A stretch of DNA of 38,626 nucleotides, from the NCBI GenBank assembly GCA_964368875.1, contig CAYJDG010000018.1:1-38626 (forward strand). The letters run 5' to 3'. The DNA is from CAYJDG01 sp964368875 (GTDB lineage Bacteria > Pseudomonadota > Alphaproteobacteria > Micavibrionales > Micavibrionaceae). The notes beneath the pieces are model-generated. The model searched no databases. It saw only the letters and a program-made list of their open reading frames with translations, and was not told the DNA's origin. Positions 1 to 7,487 of the stretch are shown here, piece after piece (position 1 is the first letter of the stretch; each line of letters starts with the position of its first letter). The position numbers and the translations under genes are program-made.

Positions 1-47
1 GTGCGGTATTTCACAAGACGCCAGCGGCAGGGCGGTTATCAATAAAT

Positions 48-1100
48 TTAAATGCGGGCTTCTGGAAACGGGAGTCTGGATTCTCTCAGCAGCGCCATAT
101 CAAAGCCGCGTCCAAAGATACCTGCCATACCGTCTGTGCGATCCCGGTCAGGTCCGCGGTGGCGCCAGAATTTATGAGGCGGTGCCGAGGGGCCTAAATC
201 AGGAGCGCCAAGGGGTGCTTTATAACCCCGGCCTTTGAACGCAACAACCGCATAAAGCGGAATGTCGTCGACTATATCATCGGCGGTAATGTTGGCCTCA
301 ACCGCGGTGGCTTGGACTTGCAGTGTAGTATCGGTTTTAAGGCCGCTTCCCTCAAGCCGTTCGATCGCTGCCTGAGTCAGACCCTGAATGGTTTCCCCTT
401 CATACGTGGTGTGGCAGCGCAGCGGAACATCGTCCCGGTCACTGTGAAATCCCCGGTCCCCAGCAAAGCCACTTCTCAAATGTGGCGCGTCGGGGTCGAA
501 TTTATCCGCAGACGAAGTTCTGAGGATCGGGCGCGTCAGAAATTCACCTGCAAGCTCAGCCCGCAGATGCGCAAGCATACGCATATCTGCTCGCAGATGT
601 TCTATCCCTTCGGGCGGTGTTTCATTGAAGCGGTAATCCATGGCGATCTGTTTGACATCGGAATTTTTTCGCAGGCTTTCGACTTCAGCCTTCAGTTCGT
701 CACTGACATCCCGCACCCAGATGACAGCCGAAATCAGAGGGCTGTGCACTGCGACCATATCTTCGCGGTTGCGGGTCAGCAGAACCGTGGGATCTTTTGG
801 GTGGCGCTCGCAGCGGTCGATGGCAGACTGATAAGGATCTTCAAACGGCGGCGCGGCGGAAGAAAACGCCGGTGTCATGCCGGAATCTTCAATCTCCAGC
901 GTTTGTAGGAGATCGCGGATACGAGCGCGTTCCTTCTCGATGTCGAAGGGGTGATGCACGGCACCGTCACGTAAGGGAACTGCAGCAGGCGCTACCGTAC
1001 CAAAAGCGGCAGACATTCCGGCGAGACTTTTAAGGAATGGTAAAAATGACCAGCTCAACTCTTCAACTCCACGCAGTAAGGCTGAGGGATAAAATAGCAT
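48..1100 (-). CDS. Hypothetical protein, possibly DUF1826-like
   Basis: This reads as a 350-residue soluble protein with no convincing signal peptide or membrane span. The C-terminal two thirds contain a stretch around residues 115-250 (HSPLISAVIWVRD, then GFHSDRDDVPLRCHTTYEGE) whose layout resembles DUF1826 proteins, which carry a similar W-R segment followed by an FH-D-V-LR-TTYxG segment. That is recall of a pattern, not a search result, and DUF1826 has no established biochemical function. The N-terminal 100 residues look poorly conserved. The start at 1100 gives the longest frame; an internal Met at residue 29 (near 1016) is an alternative, and neither has a strong ribosome binding site. 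It is divergent from the next gene across about 190 bases. The reading frame is clear, the function is unknown. Confidence 0.6.
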   Translation of the reverse strand: MLFYPSALLRGVEELSWSFLPFLKSLAGMSAAFGTVAPAAVPLRDGAVHHPFDIEKERARIRDLLQTLEIEDSGMTPAFSSAAPPFEDPYQSAIDRCERHPKDPTVLLTRNREDMVAVHSPLISAVIWVRDVSDELKAEVESLRKNSDVKQIAMDYRFNETPPEGIEHLRADMRMLAHLRAELAGEFLTRPILRTSSADKFDPDAPHLRSGFAGDRGFHSDRDDVPLRCHTTYEGETIQGLTQAAIERLEGSGLKTDTTLQVQATAVEANITADDIVDDIPLYAVVAFKGRGYKAPLGAPDLGPSAPPHKFWRHRGPDRDRTDGMAGIFGRGFDMALLRESRLPFPEARI

Positions 1101-1287
1101 TTTTGGCTTAATAAACAGAAAATTCGTCGGATTCAGAATACTTTAAGGCCGGTTGTAAATAAGCGCATATCAGGTATCCCTAAAACACAGAGCTGACTAG
1201 TTTGCGATGCAATATTTTCTCGCATTTTAATTCTCGCTATGTCACAAGGCGGCCAATACAGAGTAACTGCTCAGAGGGTGATTTGAT

Positions 1288-1944
1288 ATGAGCGATACTG
1301 CGCCTAAAACAGTTCTTTCAGCAAACGGCCAGACATCCACGTTGCCGCAATTTTCTGATGCAGGGGGCGCTTTGCAAACAATCGCTCCTCCTCGCCGAAT
1401 TGTTGCCATCAATGTTCTCGATATTATTGGCCCGGAGCAGCGCGAGGCTTGGCTGCCGGTCATTTTTAAAAACGCTAAGCAACATCAGATTATTCTTGTC
1501 ATTCCCCGCCATGAGATAGCCCTCGATTATATGATTGAGCTGCACTTGCGAAAGTATTTCTCGGAAGAGAACTGGCCTGCCATCCAATATGGGACAGATG
1601 GCCATGTCCTGGTTTCTTATGATGAGCTGGTTAAGCCTGAGATCGGTATTTTACCTTGCGGCAGGGTCGATATTTTCGTCAGCGCGGCGAAGACATCCCG
1701 TGATGTACCGCACAACCTCTATTTAACTCCCGACCTTGGCCCCGGAATGCTGGAAATACTGCTCGACGAATCAAATTACAGGCGAGCAAAGCAGTATGTC
1801 GAGCGGCAGGCTGCTGATGCGGCTTTGCACGACGCGTGCGTAAGCTCAGATGCTTTGGCGCAGATGGTCGCAGGGTTGCAAGAGCACGATCTGGCCCGTC
1901 TTAAAGGGGCACTTGTTCAGCAAGTTAATACGTATCCAGCTTGA
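1288..1944 (+). CDS. Hypothetical protein, 218 aa
   Basis: A 218-residue protein with no family that I recognise. The ATG at 1288 is preceded by a purine-rich GAGGGTGAT stretch at suitable spacing, which supports this start. The first 35 residues look disordered (Ser/Thr/Ala/Pro rich). Residues about 38-135 alternate hydrophobic beta-like strands and helices (RRIVAINVLDIIG, HQIILVIPRHEI, HVLVSYDEL, GRVDIFVSA), suggesting a compact alpha/beta fold, and the last 60 residues are helical and Ala/Gln rich. No signal peptide, membrane span or catalytic motif is visible. It ends just upstream of the ssrA promoter, whose -35 element begins 2 bases after its stop codon, so it belongs to a separate transcription unit. 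Confidence 0.65.
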   Translation: MSDTAPKTVLSANGQTSTLPQFSDAGGALQTIAPPRRIVAINVLDIIGPEQREAWLPVIFKNAKQHQIILVIPRHEIALDYMIELHLRKYFSEENWPAIQYGTDGHVLVSYDELVKPEIGILPCGRVDIFVSAAKTSRDVPHNLYLTPDLGPGMLEILLDESNYRRAKQYVERQAADAALHDACVSSDALAQMVAGLQEHDLARLKGALVQQVNTYPA

Positions 1945-1945
1945 T

Positions 1946-1974
1946 TTGATTTCTTACCCTATCCGGCCTATAAT
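1946..1974 (+). promoter_or_regulatory. Sigma70-type promoter of ssrA
   Basis: A TTGATT -35 box (1946-1951) is followed by a 17-base spacer and a perfect TATAAT -10 box (1969-1974). The predicted transcription start, 6-8 bases downstream, falls at about 1981, exactly where the first hairpin of the tmRNA acceptor piece begins. The near-consensus boxes and ideal spacing fit a strongly expressed stable RNA. Confidence 0.8.
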
Positions 1975-1980
1975 CAATCT

Positions 1981-2300
1981 GTCAGCTTCGGCTGTCTAAG
2001 ATGCTAAACGCTTTGTGTAATAAGCGTAGTGGACCCGGGGGCAGTGCCCGGCGGCTCCACCATAATGCGCCTTTCCTCTTCAAGGGCGCATTTAGTGGGG
2101 CCGAAACAGGATCGACACGCGTGGTAAAGACAAAGTTTGTATCCGTTATGGTACGGTCGTTATCCGGCCAGGCACATAAATGCCAACGATAACTACTCTG
2201 TAGCTGCCAACGACAACGTATTCGTTGCTGAGGCGATCGCAGCCTAGTGCTGTGGTTTTGCTACAAATCAATCCCTAGGCCTTAAGAAAGTCTAGGTGGG
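1981..2300 (+). ncRNA. ssrA: tmRNA, circularly permuted two-piece form
   Basis: The gene encodes transfer-messenger RNA, which rescues stalled ribosomes and tags the nascent peptide for proteolysis. The order is permuted as in alphaproteobacteria. The acceptor piece comes first: a UUCG-capped hairpin from 1982, the T arm (GACCCGGGGGCAGTGCCCGG) and an encoded CCA ending at 2062. An intervening stretch that folds on itself (AATGCGCC with GGGCGCATT) precedes the coding piece from 2097. GGGGCCG (2097-2103) pairs with CGGCTCC (2052-2058) as the acceptor stem, with a G-U wobble at pair 3, the alanine identity element. GGATCGACACG matches the conserved tmRNA 5' region. The tag frame 2182-2247 begins at resume codon GCC and ends in TAG, encoding 21 residues that start ANDNYSVAANDN and end AEAIAA. 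The mature 3' end of the coding piece is approximate. Confidence 0.93.
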
Positions 2301-2303
2301 GCG

Positions 2304-2341
2304 TGGGGCGGCCTCGCAACAGAACTGCCCCATTTTCTTTT
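2304..2341 (+). terminator. Rho-independent terminator of ssrA
   Basis: TGGGGCGG (2304-2311) pairs with CTGCCCCA (2325-2332), an 8-bp stem with one G-U pair and a 13-base loop. It is followed directly by TTTTCTTTT. It lies just after the tmRNA coding piece and 26 bases before the next start codon. Confidence 0.7.
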
Positions 2342-2367
2342 GGCGTCATTTCGTCTCTAATCCCCCC

Positions 2368-4269
2368 ATGAAAGTTTCGCTTCCGGTGCTGGCCACAGGC
2401 TTGTGGCTACTCTCATTTTTTTGCAGTTTTACCTGGTTTCCCGCATGGGAGCCGGAGTATACCGCCCTGACATTTGTCACGCTGATCTGCGCTCTGTCGC
2501 TGAGCGATGCAGCTGGCATTAAAGAGCGCATGTGGCCTATATCACACTCAGCTGTTTTGGTTGCGGGTGGCCTGTTCTGGCTGCTTTCGCTGGTGAGCGT
2601 CATGCTGTCAGAGATTCCGTTCGTATCGTGGGTCTATTTTTTCCATTTCTCGGTTTTGCCGCTCAGCATTGCGTTTTTTCTGGTCGGGCAGCATAGCGAG
2701 GCGCGATTGGCCATGGCGCAAAGGGGCCTGACTCTGTTTCTGGCCGGGCTGGGTGCCTTCTGTCTCTATCAATATTTCCTTCGCCCTGATCTGCTGCTGT
2801 TCGGTCGCGTTCATTTCCCTTTGGTCGATCCTAACGGACTTGCTGCAGTTTTTTCGCTGGGGCTTTTTTTGAGTGCCAAAGATTTTCTCAATCGCGAAAC
2901 CCCTCCCGGATGGACGCAGAGGATTATCATCTTTCTTCTATTGGGCGGATTGATCGTCGCCGGAAGCCGGGGGGCGTTTCTTGCACTCGCTCTGATGGGT
3001 TTATTGATGCTGGGCGTTTACGGTCTACGTCGGATTGGCAAGAAGACCTGGATACATTTTATATTGATCGCCTTCGCCGCACTCGGCGTTACCATCCTGA
3101 TGATGCCCGGTTTAAATGAAGGGCCGCTGCTGATGATCAGTTCAATCGTAAGAACGAGCGTCAGCGCGACACTTGAAAATCGTTTCGACATATGGGCGGC
3201 GGCCGTCACGATGATCAAGGCGCATCCGTGGTTCGGCACAGGAATCGGGACGTTCTATAATTACTATCCTGAAGTGCGGCCAGTTGACGACACCACAGCA
3301 GGGTACATGGCGCATAACGATCCGCTGCAATTCGGCGTGGAGATGGGCGTGGGTGGGCTTCTGCTGTTTTATGCCGTGGTCGGTCTGGCAGTGAAACGGA
3401 CTATTACGGCGATGCGTCGCCTGAGCAATGATGACTCAAGGCGGCTTGAAATTCTGGCTCCGGCCTGTGGATTAGGTGCATTGGTTTTGCATGCGCACCT
3501 CACGTTCAATTTTCACGTTCTGCCGTGCCTAATGCTGGCAGGGTTCACGTTTGCGCTCTGGCACAAGGCTACAGAACTGGCGCTGGAGGAGAGCCCGAGG
3601 GTTGTCACTGCCCCGCGCAGGTTCAATGATTTTTCTCTGCAGATTATTTTTCTGCTGGTTGCTTTCGTCATGTCGGTACTCGCTGCAGCACCGGTTTATA
3701 CCCAGCGCCTGGTTGCCTCGGCAACGCAGGCTCTTAATCAAGGAGATCTCGAGACCTATATGATTGACGTCAACCTTGCCGATACATTGTCGGGCGGGGT
3801 GAATGCTCAGGCCTATCTCTTGGCCGCGCGGCTGCCCCTCGTGGCTCTGGTGCAGACTGATACGCCGCTGAGTGAACTTCAGAGAAAGGATACTATCGAG
3901 AAAGTTAGGTCGCTGCTCGATAAGGCGCGGTCTTTAAATCCCCGTTATGCTGATGCGATTTTCATGCAGGCTAATCTGGCTGCGATCGAGGGTGATCTGA
4001 ATGGCTCGTCTGAGCTTTTGCGGCAAGCGCTGAAAGTTAACCCACTTTACCTGCCAGCCCGCCTTCTTCTAGCGGACCACGCCGCCGCCCGGGGTGATGC
4101 GGCGCAGGAGCTGGACGTTCTGCGCGGGGGGGTGGGGTACACTTACCGTCCTGATCTTACAGAAATGGTCAAAGGCTATTATCTGCGCACCATTATGATG
4201 CTGGAGGCAAAAGGTCTGCATGATGAAGCTGCGGGCGTGCAAAAGCATCTGGCCGCTCTCGCCGGGTAG
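2368..4269 (+). CDS. O-antigen ligase/polymerase-like membrane protein with C-terminal TPRs
   Basis: From the ATG at 2368 the product has 633 residues. The frame is open further upstream, but that part overlaps the ssrA terminator, so the Met in MKVSLPVLATGLWLL is preferred; its ribosome binding site is weak. About ten to twelve hydrophobic segments fill residues 1-430. A conserved-looking stretch near residues 290-330 (ENRFDIWAAAVTMIKAHP, then GTGIGTFYNYYPE, then AHNDPLQFGVEMG) has the Wzy_C/WaaL signature: R in a loop, WxAA, HPWFGTGIG, and H-N near a membrane edge. A further helix near residue 455 is followed by TPR-like repeats (about 490-630; KARSLNPRYADAIFMQA, LKVNPLYLPARLLLA). Such proteins join or polymerise lipid-linked glycans at the periplasmic face. 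The acceptor here is unknown; it could ligate glycan to lipid A or to protein. It stands alone, far from the polysaccharide locus on the right. Confidence 0.8.
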   Translation: MKVSLPVLATGLWLLSFFCSFTWFPAWEPEYTALTFVTLICALSLSDAAGIKERMWPISHSAVLVAGGLFWLLSLVSVMLSEIPFVSWVYFFHFSVLPLSIAFFLVGQHSEARLAMAQRGLTLFLAGLGAFCLYQYFLRPDLLLFGRVHFPLVDPNGLAAVFSLGLFLSAKDFLNRETPPGWTQRIIIFLLLGGLIVAGSRGAFLALALMGLLMLGVYGLRRIGKKTWIHFILIAFAALGVTILMMPGLNEGPLLMISSIVRTSVSATLENRFDIWAAAVTMIKAHPWFGTGIGTFYNYYPEVRPVDDTTAGYMAHNDPLQFGVEMGVGGLLLFYAVVGLAVKRTITAMRRLSNDDSRRLEILAPACGLGALVLHAHLTFNFHVLPCLMLAGFTFALWHKATELALEESPRVVTAPRRFNDFSLQIIFLLVAFVMSVLAAAPVYTQRLVASATQALNQGDLETYMIDVNLADTLSGGVNAQAYLLAARLPLVALVQTDTPLSELQRKDTIEKVRSLLDKARSLNPRYADAIFMQANLAAIEGDLNGSSELLRQALKVNPLYLPARLLLADHAAARGDAAQELDVLRGGVGYTYRPDLTEMVKGYYLRTIMMLEAKGLHDEAAGVQKHLAALAG

Positions 4270-4421
4270 TTCTTTTCCACAATACCTTAAAAAGTTGTTG
4301 GCCCTTGAATCTTATGGATTTTATAGCTGGATTTATGGCCATGAACGTGGCAAACAGGGCATGGTTATTCACGTTCTGCAACCCCCTTGATAAGCTAGTG
4401 GGCATCTGCCACTGATACCCT

Positions 4422-4931
4422 ATGAAAAACGAAGACACGACTCTCCGCTACGACAAGATGGTTGAATCTGCCCTGCGCGGCGTTGTGCGTCAGGCGGTTT
4501 CAGAAGTCCAGAAAAGCGGCCTGCCCGGCGATCACCATTTCTACATTACTTTCCTCACCGAATTTCCCGGTGTCAGCATTCCTGACTACCTGCGCGAACG
4601 CTATCCGGGTGAGATGACAATCGTACTTCAGTACCAGTTTTCCGACCTCTCGGTTGATGCCGAGAAGATCAACGTCACTCTGTCCTTCAACAACATCCCT
4701 GAGAAACTGGTCATTCCGCTGAGCGCCGTGACGATCTTCGCTGACCCGTCAGTCAACTTCGCGCTTCAGTTCCAGCCGCTTGGCGAAATGCTTGATGGCA
4801 GTGAAGACGAACCGGAACCGGATGATGACGGCTCCGCACCGAAAGGCAAAAAGGGTAAACCTGCTGCGCCGAAGAGCGAAGCTGCCAAAACCGGTGAAGT
4901 CGTATCGCTGGATCAGTTCAGGAAGAAATAA
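4422..4931 (+). CDS. sspB: ClpXP adaptor SspB, alphaproteobacterial type
   Basis: SspB captures ssrA-tagged proteins and delivers them to the ClpXP protease in the cytoplasm. The 169-residue product has the folded SspB core at residues about 10-115 (HHFYITFLTEFPGVSIPDYL, then MTIVLQYQFSDLSV, then PLSAVTIFADPSVNFALQF). An acidic and Lys/Ala/Pro-rich flexible linker (about 118-158) follows. The extreme C-terminus VVSLDQFRKK is the short tail that docks to the ClpX N-domain in the alphaproteobacterial proteins. Length and layout are as expected for the family. It lies about 2.1 kb downstream of ssrA, the source of the tag it recognises, with only the ligase-like gene between them. No clear Shine-Dalgarno sequence is seen before the ATG. 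Confidence 0.93.
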   Translation: MKNEDTTLRYDKMVESALRGVVRQAVSEVQKSGLPGDHHFYITFLTEFPGVSIPDYLRERYPGEMTIVLQYQFSDLSVDAEKINVTLSFNNIPEKLVIPLSAVTIFADPSVNFALQFQPLGEMLDGSEDEPEPDDDGSAPKGKKGKPAAPKSEAAKTGEVVSLDQFRKK

Positions 4932-4952
4932 GCTTTTTGCAGGCTAAGCCGC

Positions 4953-5462
4953 TTAAACCATGCCGCTCGGAATGAATTCCGGGGTTGGCAGGCTTGGCGC
5001 AGATACGCCAAGTTTCGGCGTGGCCAAGGTCATGTTCATTGGCGCTGGTGGTTGATTGGACATACTCAGCACTGTCGTTGCAGGATTGGTCAAACCTCCG
5101 ACCATCGCATCGGAGCCGAGACTGGCGAGGCCGCTGATAGCGCCGGTGGCGAGTGCAAGGTTGGTTACGCCTTTAACCGAGGTCATCGGATCGCGCGCCT
5201 CGATCTCCCGCATCAGCTTGATCTGGCTGGGAGTCATTTTATCAGTGACCTTATCCATTTTGTCGGCGTCACCAGAGGCGAGTGCGTCTTTGTACTGAGC
5301 GAGCGTATCAAGCGGCATGCTTTGCGCCAGTTTCATACGGTCGTTGCGTAACTGAACTTCATTATTCATCGGCGCGGCATTAGGTTGAACGGACAAAGAA
5401 CCGGAAGAGTTTACTTCCCAGTGGGTTTGTCCCTGTGCTGATGGAGTGGTGCTGGTTGTCAT
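4953..5462 (-). CDS. Hypothetical protein, member of a local paralogous cluster
   Basis: From the ATG at 5462 this is a 169-residue protein; a GTG at 5543 would add 27 residues but seems less likely. Residues about 45-165 align by eye with the C-terminal part of the 512-residue neighbour upstream. AQSMPLDTLAQYKDALASGD corresponds to AQSLPIDRLAALKDGLAAND there, DKMTPSQIKLM to ADMTPAQQRFM, and the hydrophobic NLALATGAISGL and GGLTNPATTVLSMSN to NIALLTGAINAL and AGLTDPSTNLMAMTN. The ends are Pro/Ala/Ser-rich and look disordered. No signal peptide is seen; the central Gly/Ala-rich hydrophobic stretch is too short and interrupted to call a membrane span. It is the last gene of a three-gene minus-strand group. 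I know no family for it. Confidence 0.65.
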   Translation of the reverse strand: MTTSTTPSAQGQTHWEVNSSGSLSVQPNAAPMNNEVQLRNDRMKLAQSMPLDTLAQYKDALASGDADKMDKVTDKMTPSQIKLMREIEARDPMTSVKGVTNLALATGAISGLASLGSDAMVGGLTNPATTVLSMSNQPPAPMNMTLATPKLGVSAPSLPTPEFIPSGMV

Positions 5463-5552
5463 ACCTAGAATTTTAGCATCGTCGCCGCTCAAATCACAAT
5501 AAAAACTGTAAATGTAATGAGTTACAGGTAGTTGCCGGAGCACAAGGGATAG

Positions 5553-5849
5553 CTAATCTACCTTCATGGACTGGGCGAGGGCGTTGAGGTCGAGTTTGAC
5601 GCGCGGGACCATTGAAGCCTCTGCGGCCGAGACGCGCATCATATCAGTGGCGCGATCGAGCAGGGCGCCGAGCAGAGCTTTATTCTCTGCCTCCTGACGG
5701 GCGCGGATTTCGCGGAATTCCTGTTCGATCGGTTCAGGCAGATGCCCGATGAATTTTGACATGCGGGCAAGGTCATTGGATTTGATGGCAGCTTCTAGCT
5801 CATCGCCTTCTGTAAGATTAAGAGTTTGCGGACCTTGGTCATCTGCCAT
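5553..5849 (-). CDS. Small hypothetical protein of the same cluster
   Basis: A 98-residue, probably helical protein. Residues about 15-70 (ELEAAIKSNDLARMSKFIGH, then LPEPIEQEFREIRARQEAEN) have the same pattern as the module in both neighbours: a short helix with a (S/N)xD(L/A)xKM-like turn, then (T/P)P-x-Q and a long charged helix. This makes it a likely short third paralogue, lacking the hydrophobic Gly/Ala segment. The ATG at 5849 follows an AAGG element by about 10 bases. It sits 33 bases downstream of the 512-residue gene and 90 bases upstream of the 169-residue gene, on the same strand, so the three are probably cotranscribed. Function unknown. Confidence 0.6.
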   Translation of the reverse strand: MADDQGPQTLNLTEGDELEAAIKSNDLARMSKFIGHLPEPIEQEFREIRARQEAENKALLGALLDRATDMMRVSAAEASMVPRVKLDLNALAQSMKVD

Positions 5850-5882
5850 AAAGGCTGCCTTGGTTTATACCGTCACGAGTCA

Positions 5883-7421
5883 TCACGCAGTTAGTCCAGG
5901 TGCGGTCACACCGGGCACCGGAGCTTTCACTGCCATGTCCTGTCTCAATGCGCCGAGATTAACCTGCGCATGATTTGTCATGGCCATCAAATTGGTGCTT
6001 GGATCGGTCAGGCCGGCGACGAAATTGTTCGGCAGCGCGTTGATCGCGCCAGTCAGCAAAGCGATGTTGATCAAGCCATTGTTGATACCCCCGCCGGCCG
6101 TATCACGTTTCATCATCTCTTTCATCTGATCCATGAAACGTTGTTGTGCTGGCGTCATGTCTGCCTTCATAGCTTCGAGCTTATTCGGGTCGTTAGCTGC
6201 AAGGCCATCTTTGAGAGCAGCGAGGCGGTCGATCGGCAGGCTTTGGGCGAAGGTCTGATTATCCATCGTTGGCGACCTCACCGGGCCTTGCGCTGTTGCA
6301 GGTATGGCGGCGGGTGCTGCAGCTGTGGTCACGCCACGCTCAGCCATCGCAGCCATCGCGCGCTGGTATGTGTCTTGGGAGTTCATCCCTGTTTCCTTAC
6401 CGCTGGCGAGACTTTCAAGTGCGGAGAGGTTAGCAGTTTTAATGGTCGCCTGCGTGCCATCACCTAAGGTGACATTTCCGGTTGGGACGCCTTGCTGAAT
6501 AGCGGCAATACGGTTGCGTTCAGCCGCCATCGCAGCCTCGACAGGTGAGGTACGTGCGCGCATCCCACCTTCGGTGCCAGCGCGTTCCCAATTGGCCTGT
6601 TGTTCCATCAGTTGAGCATAAGCCGCAGGATCACTGATGCCTGTGCGTTCCTGAAAGCTGCGTTGTGGCTGAGCTGGCCCCTCCGGAGGAAGGGCGGTGG
6701 GTGTTACAGCAGGGGCCGCAGCAGCCAAGGCAACTGGTGCAGGATTCGCTAAGGCATACTGGCGGTTGCGTTCAGCAGCTATCGCAGCTTCGACAGGCGA
6801 GGTACGTGCGCGCATCCCGCCTTCAGCACCAGCACGTTCCCAATTGGCCTGCTGTTCCATCAGTTGGGCATAGGCCGTAGGATCACTAATCCCAGTACGT
6901 TCCTGAAAACTTTTTTGCGGAGGGGCTGACGCCTCAACTGCCGGGGCCGCCTTAAAATGACCAACGGTGCCGTCACCAAGAGTGGTCTGCCCGGTTACGA
7001 CTCCAGCCATTGGACTAACTGGTTCGGCTGGTTTTGGCGGAGGGGCTGCGGCAGCGACAGGGGCGGGCTGAACGGGTGCTGCTGCAGGTTGAGCTGGGGC
7101 CACGCCATTCATCGCGGGTTTGATGCCAAGGAAGTACATTTCCTGTTTATAGACTTCGACTTTGAATTCAGCGCTTCTGCCTATCGTCTGAGACAAATAG
7201 CGGGGATCTCGCTCTTGCTGCTGGGCAGCGAGCACGGCTTCATTCATCCGCTTGATTGCTTCAGGGTCGACTTTTTGGCCCGTGCGGTCGGCAACCATCA
7301 GCTCGGCTAGCTTTTGGCGATCCCAGCCAGCACCCATGCGGGCGGCCACAGCATCGAGTCGCGCGCCCTGTTGCGGGTCTATATTGCTGATATCGACTTT
7401 TTTCTGCTCAGGAGCCGCCAT
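5883..7421 (-). CDS. Hypothetical Ala/Pro-rich modular protein with internal repeats, 512 aa
   Basis: I do not recognise this family. The ATG at 7421 has a good purine-rich ribosome binding site (AAGGGTGGGTG). Visible parts, in order: a helical N-terminal region (1-115; VAARMGAGWDRQKLAELMVA, VYKQEMYFLGIKP); a Pro/Ala-rich linker; a TGQTTLGDGT unit; two near-identical 50-residue blocks beginning SFQERTGISDP and ending in AAERNR, separated by an Ala/Pro linker; a second unit TGNVTLGDGT; and a C-terminal module (about 385-495) shared with the genes downstream, including AQSLPIDRLAALKDGLAAND and NIALLTGAINAL. No signal peptide and no catalytic motif are seen. The Ala/Pro linkers suggest a scaffold or structural protein made of small beads. 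First gene of the three-gene group. Confidence 0.7.
   Translation of the reverse strand: MAAPEQKKVDISNIDPQQGARLDAVAARMGAGWDRQKLAELMVADRTGQKVDPEAIKRMNEAVLAAQQQERDPRYLSQTIGRSAEFKVEVYKQEMYFLGIKPAMNGVAPAQPAAAPVQPAPVAAAAPPPKPAEPVSPMAGVVTGQTTLGDGTVGHFKAAPAVEASAPPQKSFQERTGISDPTAYAQLMEQQANWERAGAEGGMRARTSPVEAAIAAERNRQYALANPAPVALAAAAPAVTPTALPPEGPAQPQRSFQERTGISDPAAYAQLMEQQANWERAGTEGGMRARTSPVEAAMAAERNRIAAIQQGVPTGNVTLGDGTQATIKTANLSALESLASGKETGMNSQDTYQRAMAAMAERGVTTAAAPAAIPATAQGPVRSPTMDNQTFAQSLPIDRLAALKDGLAANDPNKLEAMKADMTPAQQRFMDQMKEMMKRDTAGGGINNGLINIALLTGAINALPNNFVAGLTDPSTNLMAMTNHAQVNLGALRQDMAVKAPVPGVTAPGLTA
6511..6660. repeat. 150-bp in-frame direct repeat, copy 1
   Basis: This 150-base block is highly similar to 6763-6912 and encodes the second of two 50-residue blocks in the 512-residue protein. 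Most differences are at third codon positions, so the protein copies are more alike than the DNA copies. That suggests the duplication is not brand new and the protein block is under selection. Confidence 0.85.
6763..6912. repeat. 150-bp in-frame direct repeat, copy 2
   Basis: Partner of 6511-6660, with start-to-start spacing of 252 bases. It encodes the first 50-residue block of the 512-residue protein. Differences at the protein level are few (for example T/A after ISDP, A/T before EGGM, I/M before AAERNR), and mostly silent at the DNA level. Confidence 0.85.
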
Positions 7422-7487
7422 TATTCACCCACCCTTATAAATATCCTATAATTTTAACGCTTTGCTGGCCCATCATACAATAAAAAC

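Noticed and set aside
312..908. 198-codon plus-strand ORF opposite the first gene
   Set aside because: Cys/Arg/Phe-rich translation typical of an antisense shadow; the minus-strand frame is longer and has coherent composition.
2001..2192. 63-codon plus-strand ORF across the ssrA gene
   Set aside because: It runs through the acceptor piece, the processed spacer and the start of the tag, all explained by tmRNA structure; no ribosome binding site or protein-like composition.
4953..7421. Prophage or mobile island
   Set aside because: No integrase, transposase, terminase, inverted repeats or attachment-site-like duplication was seen, and flanks are ordinary chromosomal genes.
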